Origin: Massilia sp. HP4
Lineage (GTDB): Bacteria; Pseudomonadota; Gammaproteobacteria; Burkholderiales; Burkholderiaceae_D
Direction: 5' to 3'
Assembly: GCF_005222695.1 (NCBI RefSeq)
Contig: NZ_STGG01000042.1
Coordinates: 1 to 64,000, forward strand
Length of the DNA stretch: 64,000 bases
A program made the translations under genes and the position numbers. Shown in pieces: positions 8,597-17,879 of this stretch. Position 1 is the first letter of the stretch. The number at the start of each line of letters is the position of its first letter. Below the pieces are notes generated by a model. The model was not told the DNA's origin, ran no database searches, and was given only the letters and a program-made list of their open reading frames with translations.

Positions 8597-8708
8597 GTAG
8601 GGTTGGCAGCTTCGCTGCCGACGCGGTGATGGTTGTCGGTGCCGCTCTCGTTCCGGATGATCTTGCCGCCAACTATCACCGCGTCGGCGGCGTAGCTGCC
8701 GACCCTAC
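8597..8708. repeat. Long inverted-repeat element (41-bp imperfect arms)
   Basis: Arms 8597-8637 and 8668-8708 are reverse complements with few mismatches. The outer ends read GTAGGGT(T/C)GGCAGC on each strand, with a smaller hairpin (GGCAGC...GCTGCC) inside the left arm. The central 30 bases are unpaired. The layout resembles REP/BOX-type or MITE-like intergenic elements. No transposase is near. A 62-codon frame across it is not believed to be a gene. Confidence 0.7.
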
Positions 8709-8783
8709 GCATCATTCCTGACGGCAAAGGAACGACGCCCAGCTTCATCCCTGTGTATGCTGGAAGTTAACAACTTCATCATC

Positions 8784-9482
8784 ATGCAACAGCTCGAACC
8801 ATTCAAAGACCGCGGCGACGCGGGCCGGCAACTGGCGCAGGCGATGTCCCTTACCCACGCCGGCTACCGCGACGTGCTGGTACTCGCACTGCCGCGCGGT
8901 GGCGTGCCGGTAGCGGTACCGGTCGCCCAGGCGCTGCATGCCGAACTCGACCTGATGCTGGTACGCAAGCTCGGCCTGCCGAACCATCCTGAATTCGCGA
9001 TGGGTGCGATCGGCAGCGGTGGCGTGCGCATCCTGCAGCCTGGCGTGCCAGGCCTGATGGGCGTCACCCAGCGCGAGGTCGATGCGGTCAGCGCCGCCGA
9101 GCAGGCCGAACTGGCCCGGCGCGAACGCCAGTATCGGGGCGCGCGGGCACCGGCGCTGCTCGACGGCCGCTGCGTCATCCTGGTCGACGATGGCGTCGCC
9201 ACCGGCGCCACTATGCTGGCCGCGGTCGAAGTGGCGCGGCGCCGGCATCCGGCGCGGCTCGTGGTGGCAGTGCCGGTGGCAGCGCGCGACGCCTTCGAGG
9301 CGCTGTCCGTTGCCGCCGACGAAGTCGCCTGCCTCGCCTTGCCCGCGCGCTTTCGCGCCGTCGGGCAGTGGTACCGCAGCTTCGGGCAGACCACCGATGA
9401 AGAAGTGCAGTCCCTGCTGGCGCAGGCGTGGGCGCAGTCGCGCGACGCCGCCAGTCAACCCTACCCAAAGGAGCCGACATGA
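8784..9482 (+). CDS. Phosphoribosyltransferase-family protein
   Basis: A 232-residue type I PRTase fold protein. Residues 131-144 hold the PRPP-binding loop (VILVDDGVATGATM), and residues 34-42 (LALPRGGVP) are typical of the stand-alone family often found beside erythromycin-esterase-like and stress proteins. The substrate base is unknown, and many members may not be nucleotide salvage enzymes. ATG 8784 is preferred because family proteins begin near the FKDRGDAG motif; ATG 8757 is an alternative and neither has a strong ribosome site. It overlaps the next gene by ATGA. Confidence 0.8.
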   Translation: MQQLEPFKDRGDAGRQLAQAMSLTHAGYRDVLVLALPRGGVPVAVPVAQALHAELDLMLVRKLGLPNHPEFAMGAIGSGGVRILQPGVPGLMGVTQREVDAVSAAEQAELARRERQYRGARAPALLDGRCVILVDDGVATGATMLAAVEVARRRHPARLVVAVPVAARDAFEALSVAADEVACLALPARFRAVGQWYRSFGQTTDEEVQSLLAQAWAQSRDAASQPYPKEPT

Positions 9483-10801
9483 ACGATACGAACAATGAAC
9501 AAGCAACGAACGTAGGCAAGTGGATCGGCGCAGCAGTCGCAGGCGCATTGCTGATGTATGCATTCGACCCGGAACGCGGGGCCAAGCGCCGCGCCCACGC
9601 CCGCGGCGCCCTGCGCGATGCGCGCGACCGCACCGGTGACCGTCTTGAACATGCCTGGCACAACGCCGGCGACCGCCTCGATTCGGCGCGCGTGCGCGCC
9701 TCCGTCGCCGCGGCCCGTGCCGGCGAACGCCTGGCCGGCGCCGCCCATGCTGCGGGCGACCGCCTGGCCGAAGCCTCGCACCACGCGCGCGACCGCCTGG
9801 AGCACGCCCGCGAGCGCCTGGCCGACGCCTCGTACGAGGCGAAAGACCGCGCCAGCCACCTGGCCCACGAGGCCAAGGATCGCGCCAGGCACGCCGCCTA
9901 CGAGGCGCGCGACCGCGCCAGCCATGCGGCGCACGACGCGCGCGAGCAGGCCGAATATGCCGCCGACAAGGCGCGCGACCGCGCGGACTACGCCGCCGAA
10001 CGCGCCCGCGAACGGGCCGACCAGGCGCGCGAGCGCCTCGAACAGACCGCCTACAGCGTGAAGGCCGACGCCCGCTCGCGCTTTAACGCCGCCGGCAACC
10101 AGGTGCGCGAATGGACCGACCACCTGGCCCAGGCCTTCGGTTCGCACAGCCCGACGCTGGCCAATTCGGCCCTGCTGGGCACTGGCGCCCTGAGCGTGGT
10201 AGGCCTGGCGCGCCGCTCGCCGGTCGCCGCCCTGCTCGGCCTCGGCGCGCTGGCGGTGCTGCTGCGCAGCGACCGTGGCCGCCACCTGGTCGACTCGCTG
10301 CGCCAGCGCGGCGCGGCCAGCCAGGTCGACGTCGAAAATTCAATCCACATCGACGCGTCGCCCAGGGAGGTATTCGACGCCTGGTCCGAAGTCGAGAACT
10401 TCCCGCGCTTCATGTCGCACGTGACCGAGGTGCGCGACCTCGGCCACCGTCGCTCGCACTGGGTGGTGCGCGGCCCGGGCGGCCTGGAATACGCGTGGAA
10501 TGCGGTCATGACCGAGCAGTCGCGTCCCGACCGCCTGTCGTGGCGCAGCGAACCGGGCTCGGAAATCGAGCAAGAAGGCACGGTGACCTTCGCGCCGTCG
10601 GGTAACGGCACCCGCGTCACGGTGCGCATGAGCTATTCGCCGCCGGCCGGCGCCCTTGGCCACGGCATTGCGCGCATGCTGGGCGCCGACCCGCAGCGCC
10701 AGATGGACGACGACCTGGCGCGCATGAAGGAGTTCATCGAACGCGGCGGCGCCCATTATGCCGGCCACCAATCGGCGCCGAGCCACAGCTTCATGCATTG
10801 A
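9479..10801 (+). CDS. Membrane protein with LEA-like 11-residue repeats and an SRPBCC domain
   Basis: A 440-residue protein in three parts. Residues 13-29 form one N-terminal membrane segment followed by FDPERGAKRR. Residues about 45-195 are an Ala/Arg/Asp/Glu/His-rich helix in which an acidic residue followed by R recurs at 54, 65, 83, 94, 105, 112, 123, 134, 145, 156, 167, 178 and 185, i.e. steps of 11 with occasional 7. This is the hendecad/heptad pattern of group 3 LEA proteins and coiled coils. Residues 225-263 hold hydrophobic segments, and residues 283-422 a polyketide cyclase/SRPBCC (START-like) domain (SIHIDASPREVFDAWSEVENFPRFM). It overlaps the PRTase gene by ATGA. The architecture suggests an envelope-anchored stress protein; the ligand is unknown. 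Confidence 0.75.
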   Translation: MNDTNNEQATNVGKWIGAAVAGALLMYAFDPERGAKRRAHARGALRDARDRTGDRLEHAWHNAGDRLDSARVRASVAAARAGERLAGAAHAAGDRLAEASHHARDRLEHARERLADASYEAKDRASHLAHEAKDRARHAAYEARDRASHAAHDAREQAEYAADKARDRADYAAERARERADQARERLEQTAYSVKADARSRFNAAGNQVREWTDHLAQAFGSHSPTLANSALLGTGALSVVGLARRSPVAALLGLGALAVLLRSDRGRHLVDSLRQRGAASQVDVENSIHIDASPREVFDAWSEVENFPRFMSHVTEVRDLGHRRSHWVVRGPGGLEYAWNAVMTEQSRPDRLSWRSEPGSEIEQEGTVTFAPSGNGTRVTVRMSYSPPAGALGHGIARMLGADPQRQMDDDLARMKEFIERGGAHYAGHQSAPSHSFMH

Positions 10802-10802
10802 T

Positions 10803-12152
10803 GTGGCCATCGTCACCAACGCCACCCTCGACGCGGTGCGCGCCAGTGCCCGCCCCCTGACCGGGGGCGCGGATGACTACGACGCACTGCTCGACATGGT
10901 CGGCAACGCCCGCTTCGTGCTGCTCGGGGAAGCCACCCACGGCAGCCACGAGTTCTACGCCGAGCGGGCGCGCATCACCCAGCTGTTGATCGAGAAAAAA
11001 GGCTTTACCGCGGTGGCGGTCGAAGCCGACTGGCCCGATGCCTGGCGCGTCAACCGCTATGTGCGTGGCGAAGGCGCCGGTGGTCCCCAGGACGGCGACG
11101 GCCGCGCCGCCCTCTCGGGCTTCGAGCGCTTTCCGGCCTGGATGTGGCGCAACACGGCGGTGCTCGACTTCGTCGAGTGGCTGCGCGCACACAACGACGG
11201 CCTCGCCGCCGGCGCCATCAAGACAGGTTTCTATGGCCTCGACCTGTACAGCATGTATACCTCGATCCACGAAGTGCTGCGCTACCTGGACGCGGTCGAT
11301 CCGAACGCCGCACATGAGGCGCGCAAGGTCTATGCCTGCTTCGACCACTACGAGCGCGACAGCCAGCAATACGGCTATGAGGCCAGCTTCGGCATGTCGG
11401 CGTCGTGCCAGGAGGGCGTGCTCGACACCCTGCGCGCGCTGCAGCAGCGCGCGTTCGACTACGTGCAGGCTGACGGCGCCGACGACGCCTACTTCTACGC
11501 CCAGCAGAACGCGCGCCTGGTCAAGAACGCCGAAGAATATTACCGCACCATGTTCAAGGGCCGCATCTCGTCCTGGAACCTGCGCGACAGCCACATGGCC
11601 GAGACCCTGGACGCCGTGGCGGGCCACCTGTCGCAGGGCGGCAAGCCGGCCCGCATCGTGGTGTGGGAACATAACTCCCATATCGGCGACGCACGCGCGA
11701 CCGAAATCGGCCGCCAGGGCGAATGGACGCTGGGCGAACTGGCGCGCAAGGCCCATGGCCAGGATGTCCTGTTGGTCGGCTTTACCACCTACGAGGGCCG
11801 GGTCACGGCGGCCTCGGAATGGGATGGCGAAGGCCAGCACAAGCACGTGCGGCCGGGCCTGCGCAACAGCTACGAGCACCTGCTGCACAGCACCGGCATC
11901 GAGCGCTTCTTCTTGCCGCTGCGCGAACCCTCCTCGGCGCGCGACGCGCTGATGGAAGAGCGGCTCGAACGCGCCATCGGCGTGCTGTACCTGCCGCGCA
12001 GCGAACGCCAGAGCCATTACTTCATGGCCCAGCTGCCGCGCCAGTTCGACGCCGTGATCCATATCGACCGCACCACGGCGGTGGAACCGCTCGATGCAGG
12101 CAGCGGCTGGCATTCGGGCGAGCCGCCGGAGACGTATCCGGACGGGTTGTAA
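10803..12152 (+). CDS. Erythromycin esterase-family hydrolase
   Basis: A 449-residue member of the EreA/SucB family. Key landmarks are LLGEATHGSHEFY (His/Glu of the active site) near residue 40, VEADWPDAWRVN, WMWRN and VVWEHNSHIGDAR in the middle. Family members cleave macrolide lactones or unknown esters; most chromosomal copies next to PRTases have no proven resistance role. The gene begins at once after the SRPBCC stop: GTG at 10803 is chosen because the frame upstream overlaps the previous gene; an ATG at 10758 exists inside that gene. It is the last gene of the three-gene operon starting at 8784. Confidence 0.82.
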   Translation: MAIVTNATLDAVRASARPLTGGADDYDALLDMVGNARFVLLGEATHGSHEFYAERARITQLLIEKKGFTAVAVEADWPDAWRVNRYVRGEGAGGPQDGDGRAALSGFERFPAWMWRNTAVLDFVEWLRAHNDGLAAGAIKTGFYGLDLYSMYTSIHEVLRYLDAVDPNAAHEARKVYACFDHYERDSQQYGYEASFGMSASCQEGVLDTLRALQQRAFDYVQADGADDAYFYAQQNARLVKNAEEYYRTMFKGRISSWNLRDSHMAETLDAVAGHLSQGGKPARIVVWEHNSHIGDARATEIGRQGEWTLGELARKAHGQDVLLVGFTTYEGRVTAASEWDGEGQHKHVRPGLRNSYEHLLHSTGIERFFLPLREPSSARDALMEERLERAIGVLYLPRSERQSHYFMAQLPRQFDAVIHIDRTTAVEPLDAGSGWHSGEPPETYPDGL

Positions 12153-12159
12153 CGCAAGA

Positions 12160-14151
12160 TTATCGGGTGTCGATCGGGCCGCCACCACCGACCGCATACC
12201 CATCCCGCCCATTCGCCTTGGCGACATACAAGGCCCCATCCGCCGCCGCCAGCAAGGCATCTTCGTCCTGCCCCTGCCGCCACAGGGCCACGCCCACGCT
12301 GGCCGACACCGCCAGCATCCCGGCGCCGGTCGCGAACGGCGCGCGCATCGCGGCCACGATCTTGGCGGCGATGCGCTCGGCTTCCGCGGCGCTGCCGATT
12401 TCTTCCAGGATCACCACGAACTCGTCGCCCGACAGCCGCGCCGGCGTGTCGCTGGCACGCACGCCGGCGCGCAGGCGCTCGCCGAATTCCTTCAGCACCT
12501 CGTCGCCCACGCCGTGGCCGTGGCTGTCGTTGATGCGCTTGAAATGATCGACGTCCAGGTAGGCCAGCGCCAGCGCCCGCTCGTGGCGCGCCGCGCGCGC
12601 CAGCGCCTGCTGCAGCGTCTCGTTGAAGCTGCGCCGGTTCGCCAGGCCGGTCAGGGTGTCGATGCGCGCCAGCCGGGTCAGCTGCTCCTCGACCTCTTTC
12701 ACGTGCGTCATATCGTGCTTGAGCGCGTACACGCCGGCCACGCTGCCGTCGGGTTGCAGGTCGGGGATGTAGACACCCTCGAGCACCCGCGCCGCGCCCT
12801 GGAGCCGCAGCCGCATCTGGCAGGTGGTGGCGTGGCCGGCGAAGGCGCCTTCCAGGCTGCCGGCGCCCTGGCGCGCAGCATCCTCGCCCATCAGCTCGGC
12901 GATCGACATGCCGACCAGCCGCTCGGGCGTCACGCCGAACCAGCGCTCGAAGGTCGCGTTGCCGAAGCGAAAACGCTGGTCGCGATCGAGATAGGCGATC
13001 AGCACCGGCAGGTTGTCGGTGATCAGGCGCAGCCGCTTTTCGCTCGCCGCGCGCAGGCCCTCGGCGTTCTCGCGCTCGGCCATCAGCTGGTAGAAGGCAT
13101 TGCCCAATTCGCCGATCTCGTCGCGCCGGGTGTCGTGCAGCACCGCGATGTCGGCGCCGTCGTGGCGGATCGCACGGATCCGGTCGCGCAGCCGCTGCAG
13201 TGGCGCCAGCAGCCGGAACACCACCGCCCAGGCCAGCACGCCCGAGGCCAGCGCCAGGCCGGTCGCGCCGAAGATGGCGTTGCGGCGCATTTCCGCGAGC
13301 GGGGCGAAGGCTTCCTCGGTAGGATAGCGGGCGCCCAGGATCCAGCCGGTGGTGCGCAGGCGCTGGTAGGCATAGATCGATGGCCGCCCATCGAGGCCGG
13401 CCGCCTCGACCCAGCCCTCGAAGCCGTCCAGGGCGCGGTCCAGTCCGGACGCCCCCAAGCCGATCGGCTGCGGCAGGCGGCGCGGGTCGGGATGGTCGAT
13501 CATGGTGCCGTCGGGCGTCATCAGGAACAGGTAGCCCGAGGCGCCGGGCTTGAGGGCGCTGATCTGGCGCAGGAAGCCGGTCGCCTGCAGGTCCATGCTG
13601 GCGGTCAGTACGCCCGCCCGCTTGCCGCCGGCGTCGAACACGGGAGCGCTGATGATGACGATCTTGCGATTCGAGATGCGGCTCACGACCGGCCGCGACA
13701 TGAAGCCGCGGCCGCTCTTCATGGGCCGCTCGAAGTACTCGAGCCCGGCCGCGTCGAGGCGCCGGTCATTTCCGAATGAACGCAGCGACACCACCTGCTG
13801 CCCGCGCGCGTCGAGCAGGATCAGGTTCAGGTATTCGTGTTCCCACATCGGCCCGCGCGCCTCCAGGATGCGCCGGATGGCCGCCGGATCGCCCGAGGCC
13901 TCTGGCGGCAGGCTGGCCGCCAGCGACTCCACCTGCGCCACGCGCGCCACGATGCGATCGTCCATGAACGACGCGGCGCTGGCCAGCATCGCATACTGCT
14001 GGTCGCCAATCACCGATTTCATGCCGCGCTCGGCCACCGCCAGGGAGGCCAGCGTGACGAGCAGGGTGGCCACGAGCACCAGGATCGCGGCGACGCAGGC
14101 CATGCGAAGCTTCAGGTTCGCCGGCATCAGGCGCAGACCGCGTGTAAGCAT
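12160..14151 (-). CDS. Cache-HAMP-PAS-GGDEF diguanylate cyclase
   Basis: A 663-residue membrane-bound receptor that should make cyclic di-GMP. TM1 is at 17-39, a periplasmic dCache sensor at about 40-290, TM2 at 291-314, HAMP at 315-365, PAS at 375-490 and GGDEF at 495-655. The catalytic motif is SGDEF (574-578), a common active variant; D533 (LDVDHF) is the metal ligand and R565-D568 (RASD), five residues before it, is a product-inhibition I-site. The ligand sensed is unknown. No ribosome site is clear; ATG 14127 (MPANLK) is the other possible start. It converges with the esterase gene, 7 bases apart. Confidence 0.88.
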   Translation of the reverse strand: MLTRGLRLMPANLKLRMACVAAILVLVATLLVTLASLAVAERGMKSVIGDQQYAMLASAASFMDDRIVARVAQVESLAASLPPEASGDPAAIRRILEARGPMWEHEYLNLILLDARGQQVVSLRSFGNDRRLDAAGLEYFERPMKSGRGFMSRPVVSRISNRKIVIISAPVFDAGGKRAGVLTASMDLQATGFLRQISALKPGASGYLFLMTPDGTMIDHPDPRRLPQPIGLGASGLDRALDGFEGWVEAAGLDGRPSIYAYQRLRTTGWILGARYPTEEAFAPLAEMRRNAIFGATGLALASGVLAWAVVFRLLAPLQRLRDRIRAIRHDGADIAVLHDTRRDEIGELGNAFYQLMAERENAEGLRAASEKRLRLITDNLPVLIAYLDRDQRFRFGNATFERWFGVTPERLVGMSIAELMGEDAARQGAGSLEGAFAGHATTCQMRLRLQGAARVLEGVYIPDLQPDGSVAGVYALKHDMTHVKEVEEQLTRLARIDTLTGLANRRSFNETLQQALARAARHERALALAYLDVDHFKRINDSHGHGVGDEVLKEFGERLRAGVRASDTPARLSGDEFVVILEEIGSAAEAERIAAKIVAAMRAPFATGAGMLAVSASVGVALWRQGQDEDALLAAADGALYVAKANGRDGYAVGGGGPIDTR

Positions 14152-14334
14152 AAGAATATTGTCGACTGCAATGCGACAAAGTATTACATATCCACTCCGG
14201 CCGACCAAGGCACGTCTATCGCAAGCGGGCCATAAACTGTTCAATAGGCAACAGAGTATGGCTTGCAATACTGTTGAAGTAACGAAATTTCCGCTAGGAT
14301 GAGCAGCTTGTTCGGACTGTTTTGAAGGAGCGTC

Positions 14335-14814
14335 ATGAGTACATACACCCTGAATGTCAACGGCAAGGCGCAGGCCGTCGATGTCGAAGCCGATACTCCG
14401 CTGCTGTGGGCGCTGCGCGATACCCTGGGCCTGGTCGGCACCAAGTACGGCTGCGGCCTGGGCCAGTGCGGCGCCTGCACGATCCACCTCGACGGCGTGG
14501 CGACCCGCGCCTGCGTGCTCCCGGTCTCGGCCATCGGCGACCAGAAGATCACCACCATCGAGGGCCTCGACGCCAACGCCCGCCATCCCTTGCAAGTGGC
14601 CTGGCAAGAGCTGGACGTGCCGCAATGCGGCTACTGTCAATCGGGCCAGATCATGAGCGCCTGCGCCCTGCTCAAGCAGCATCCGAAACCGACCGACGCC
14701 CAGATCGACGAAGCCATGGCCGGCAACCTGTGCCGCTGCGCCACCTATATGCGGATCCGCAAGGGCATCCACCGCGCCGCCGAAATCGGCTCTGCCAAAG
14801 GAGAGAAGGCATGA
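14335..14814 (+). CDS. iorA: Isoquinoline 1-oxidoreductase-type alpha subunit, [2Fe-2S] protein
   Basis: A 159-residue small subunit of a molybdenum hydroxylase of the xanthine dehydrogenase family. The plant-type cluster ligands are C40, C45, C48 and C60 (CGLGQCGAC), and the second cluster ligands C98, C101, C133 and C135 (CGYCQSG, CRC). It passes electrons from the molybdenum site in the large subunit to an acceptor. GAAGGAG precedes the start. It overlaps the large subunit by ATGA. The family oxidises N-heteroaromatics or aldehydes; the exact substrate is unknown. Confidence 0.88.
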   Translation: MSTYTLNVNGKAQAVDVEADTPLLWALRDTLGLVGTKYGCGLGQCGACTIHLDGVATRACVLPVSAIGDQKITTIEGLDANARHPLQVAWQELDVPQCGYCQSGQIMSACALLKQHPKPTDAQIDEAMAGNLCRCATYMRIRKGIHRAAEIGSAKGEKA

Positions 14815-17054
14815 CGCTCGTTTCCACTTCGCGGCGCGGTTTCCTGCTCGCCGGCGCCGCCGGCGGCGCCCTCCTGATCGGCATGTCGGCGCAGGGCGTA
14901 CTGGCCGCGGTCGGCAATCCCGCCGCGGCGCCGGCTGGCGCCGACTTCGTGCCGAATGCCTTCATCCGCATCGTGCGCGACGGCAGCGTGACCCTGATTT
15001 CCAAGCAGCCCGAGATCGGCCAGGGCATCAAGACCTCGCTGCCGATGGTGATCGCCGAAGAGCTCGACGTCGCCTGGGAAAGCGTGCGCGTGGTCCAGGG
15101 CGACCTGGACCTGGAAGCCTATGGCAGCCAGGGCGCCGGCGGCTCCAACTCGACCCCGAACAACTACGAAAACTTCCGCCGCCTGGGCGCCACCGCGCGC
15201 GCGGTGCTGGTGCAGGCCGCGGCGCAGACGTGGAAGGTGGCGGCCGCCGAATGCACGACCGATGGCGGCTTCGTGCTGCATGCGCGCAGCAAGCGGCGCC
15301 TGGCCTACGGCGCCCTGGTCGACGCGGCGGCGAAGCTGCCGCTCCCCGAGGCGGCGAGCGTCGCGCTCAAGGACCCGGCCAATTTCAAATTGCTGGGCAA
15401 GCGCATCGGCGGCGTCGACAATGCCGCCATCGTCAGCGGCAAGCCGCTGTTCGGCATCGACATCCAGCTGCCCGGCATGCTGCACGCGCAATACGTCAAG
15501 TGCCCGGTCTTCGGCGGCAAGCCGCTGCGCGCCAACCTGGACGCGGTGCGCGCCCTGCCCGGCGTCAGGGATGCCTTCATCATCGAGGGCACGAACAACC
15601 TGAATGGCCTGCGGCCCGGCGTGGCGATCGTCGCCACCTCGACCTGGGCCGCGATCCGCGCGCGCCGCGCGCTGGAAGTGGAATGGGACGAAGGCGGCGC
15701 TGCCAAACACAGCTGGGCCGACTTCACGGCCCAGGCCAGGGCGGCGAGCAAGCAGCCGGGCGCCACCGTGCTGCGCAAGGACGGCGACGTCGCCGGCGCG
15801 CTCCAGGGCGCGGCCAGGACCGTGGAAGCGGCCTACAGCTACCCCTTCATCTCGCACGCCAGCATGGAGCCGCAGAACTGCACCGCCTGGCTCAAGCCGG
15901 ACGGCGCGCTCGAACTGTGGGCCCCGACCCAGAACCCGAATGCGGGCCAGGCGCTGGTCTCCACCACCTTCGGCATCCCGAAGGAAAAGATCACGATGCA
16001 CATCATCCGCAGCGGCGGCGGCTTCGGCCGGCGCCTGAGCTCGGACTTCATCGTCGAGGTCACCGCGATCGCCCAGCGCATGAAGGACAAGGCGCCGGTC
16101 AAGCTGACCTGGACCCGCGAGGACGACCTGCAGCACGACCACTTCCGTCCGGGCGGCTTCCACTTCCTGCGCGGCGGGGTCGACAAGACCGGCAAGGTCG
16201 TCGGATGGCACAACCATTTCGTGACCTTCGCCAACCGCGTGGAGCAGGACGGCAAGAGCACCTTGCGCAACGGCAGCGGCGGCAGCCTGTCGCCCGACGA
16301 GTTCCCGGGGCGCTGGCTGGCCAACTGCCAACTCGAGCAGACCGCGCTCGAGTGCAGCGTGCCGATGGGACCGTGGCGCGCACCGGGCAGCTGCGTGTTC
16401 GCCTGGGCCTTCCACAGCTTCATCGACGAGCTGGCGCATGCGGGCGGCCGCGATCCGCTGGCCTTCCGCCTCGAGCTGCTGGGCGACAAGGACATCGTGC
16501 CGCCGAGCGTCGAGCGCGGCCAGCCGTACAACGTGGCGCGCATGCGCGCGGTGCTGCAGACCGCCGCCGACAAGGCCGGCTGGGGCAAGAAGAAGTTCGC
16601 GCGCGGCCAGGGGCAAGGCATCGCCTTCCACTTCAGCCACCGCGGCTATGTGGCGCAGGTGGCCGAGGTGACGGTGTCGAAGGACGGCAAGGTCAAGGTC
16701 GACCGGGTGGTGGTGGCGAGCGACGTCGGCCCGACCATCATCAACCTGTCGGGCGCCGAGAACCAGGTCGAGGGTTCCGTGATCGACGGCCTGTCGACCC
16801 TGATGTTCCCGGAGCTGAACCTCGAGAACGGCCGCATCGTGCAGAGCAACTTCCACGATTACCAGCTGCTGCGCATCGGCGACGCGCCGGCAAGGATCGA
16901 GATGCACTTCGTGAAGTCGGACCAACCGGTAACGGGCCTGGGCGAGCCGCCGCTGCCGCCACTGGCGCCGGCGGTGTGTAATGCGATCTTCGCCGCCACC
17001 GGCAAGCGGGTGCGCGAGCTCCCGCTCAGCAAGGTCGACCTGAGCTGGAGCTGA
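14811..17054 (+). CDS. iorB: Isoquinoline 1-oxidoreductase-type beta subunit (molybdopterin-binding)
   Basis: A 747-residue catalytic subunit. The N-terminus has a twin-arginine-like signal (R8-R9, [13 protein letters not shown]), so the complex is probably exported folded to the periplasm. A molybdopterin loop [13 protein letters not shown] lies near residue 400 and the C-terminal [14 protein letters not shown] near 710 holds the expected catalytic Glu. No FAD subunit is present, as is typical for the two-subunit IorAB class that donates to a cytochrome or quinone. A cytochrome c subunit is not adjacent, nor is a XdhC-type maturation protein. Substrate unknown. Confidence 0.88.
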   Translation: MTLVSTSRRGFLLAGAAGGALLIGMSAQGVLAAVGNPAAAPAGADFVPNAFIRIVRDGSVTLISKQPEIGQGIKTSLPMVIAEELDVAWESVRVVQGDLDLEAYGSQGAGGSNSTPNNYENFRRLGATARAVLVQAAAQTWKVAAAECTTDGGFVLHARSKRRLAYGALVDAAAKLPLPEAASVALKDPANFKLLGKRIGGVDNAAIVSGKPLFGIDIQLPGMLHAQYVKCPVFGGKPLRANLDAVRALPGVRDAFIIEGTNNLNGLRPGVAIVATSTWAAIRARRALEVEWDEGGAAKHSWADFTAQARAASKQPGATVLRKDGDVAGALQGAARTVEAAYSYPFISHASMEPQNCTAWLKPDGALELWAPTQNPNAGQALVSTTFGIPKEKITMHIIRSGGGFGRRLSSDFIVEVTAIAQRMKDKAPVKLTWTREDDLQHDHFRPGGFHFLRGGVDKTGKVVGWHNHFVTFANRVEQDGKSTLRNGSGGSLSPDEFPGRWLANCQLEQTALECSVPMGPWRAPGSCVFAWAFHSFIDELAHAGGRDPLAFRLELLGDKDIVPPSVERGQPYNVARMRAVLQTAADKAGWGKKKFARGQGQGIAFHFSHRGYVAQVAEVTVSKDGKVKVDRVVVASDVGPTIINLSGAENQVEGSVIDGLSTLMFPELNLENGRIVQSNFHDYQLLRIGDAPARIEMHFVKSDQPVTGLGEPPLPPLAPAVCNAIFAATGKRVRELPLSKVDLSWS

Positions 17055-17067
17055 GCCTCTACCAGGC

Positions 17068-17406
17068 TTATGGCACGCGCTGCTCGCTCAGCGCGTGCGG
17101 CGCCGCTGCGCGGTGGCGCTCGACGATGGCGCGCGCCAGCTCTTCCTGGCGCGCGTCCTGGGCCAGCACCCGCAGGATGCAGGCGCCGTGGATATCGCCT
17201 TCCGGGCGAAAGACGTCGTTGTAGTCGGTGCCGCCCTTGGCCGAGGGCGAATCGCCGACCGTGAAATTGGATTGGCCCGGCCCCGCCTCGTCGCCGATGG
17301 GCGAAAGCGCGACGCTGTCTTGCGGGAGGCCGGCGGCCAGCAGGTCGGCCCGCAACTGCTCGGCGATGGCGAAGTCCCGGATGACGTGGACGATAGGGTT
17401 GTTCAT
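17068..17406 (-). CDS. Hypothetical protein (112 aa)
   Basis: A soluble 112-residue protein that starts MNNPIVHVIRDFAIAEQL and contains a Gly/Asp-rich middle (IGDEAGPGQSNFTVGD). The first 40 residues (a beta strand, a helix with AEQLRADLLAAG) resemble the ferredoxin-like fold of small stress proteins that handle 'flexible' signalling, but I cannot assign a family. AAGGAG sits 8 bases before the ATG, so expression is likely. It is separated by about 60 bases from RidA upstream on the same strand and could be the last gene of that operon. Confidence 0.65.
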   Translation of the reverse strand: MNNPIVHVIRDFAIAEQLRADLLAAGLPQDSVALSPIGDEAGPGQSNFTVGDSPSAKGGTDYNDVFRPEGDIHGACILRVLAQDARQEELARAIVERHRAAAPHALSEQRVP

Positions 17407-17465
17407 GAGTCGCTCCTTCGGTTCACTGTTAACTCAAGTTACCAGAAAGGTCCCCATGACGGCGC

Positions 17466-17858
17466 TCATTCCGGGATCACCGCCGTGACCTCGATCTCGA
17501 CCCGGGCCCGCTCTTCCATCAGTCCCGCCACCTGCACCGCGCTCATGGCCGGATAATGCCGCCCCAGCACCTCGCGGTAGGCAGCGCCCAGCGCGCTCCC
17601 GGCCTCCGTGTACTCACGCTTGTCGAGCACATACCAGGTCATGCGCACGATGTGTTCCGGGCCGGCGCCCGCCTCGCGCAGCACGGCCACGATGTTTTGC
17701 AGCGCCTGGCGCGACTGGCCGACGAAGTCGTCGGTATGGAAGCGCCCCTCGGCATCCCAGCCGATCATGCCGCTGACAAAGACCTGGCGCCCGCTGCATG
17801 CGACGCCGTTGGCATAGCCCTTCGGACGCGGCCAGCCCGGCGGTTGAAGAATGTCCAT
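17466..17858 (-). CDS. RidA-family enamine/imine deaminase-like protein
   Basis: A 130-residue member of the YjgF/YER057c/UK114 (RidA) family. The QAGVACSGRQVFVSGMIGWD-like segment near residues 15-37 and the RMTWYVLDKREY segment near 75-86 fit the trimeric fold. In the aerobic 2-aminobenzoyl-CoA setting, RidA-like proteins could hydrolyse imine or enamine intermediates that form from the amino group; this is an inference from the neighbourhood. It is 21 bases downstream of the acyl-CoA dehydrogenase stop and most likely part of the same transcript. Confidence 0.85.
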   Translation of the reverse strand: MDILQPPGWPRPKGYANGVACSGRQVFVSGMIGWDAEGRFHTDDFVGQSRQALQNIVAVLREAGAGPEHIVRMTWYVLDKREYTEAGSALGAAYREVLGRHYPAMSAVQVAGLMEERARVEIEVTAVIPE

Positions 17859-17879
17859 CCCTGCTCCAGACAGTATTGG

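Noticed and set aside
8560..8748. 62-codon frame across the inverted repeat
   Set aside because: It lies entirely in a repeat element and its sequence reflects the repeat arms.
10803..12152. Macrolide resistance determinant
   Set aside because: The EreA-like fold is present, but chromosomal copies next to PRTases have no shown resistance role.
14745..16925. 726-codon open frame antisense to iorB
   Set aside because: It mirrors the real gene. High GC leaves the antisense frame free of stops, and its translation is Arg/His/Asp-rich with no domain.
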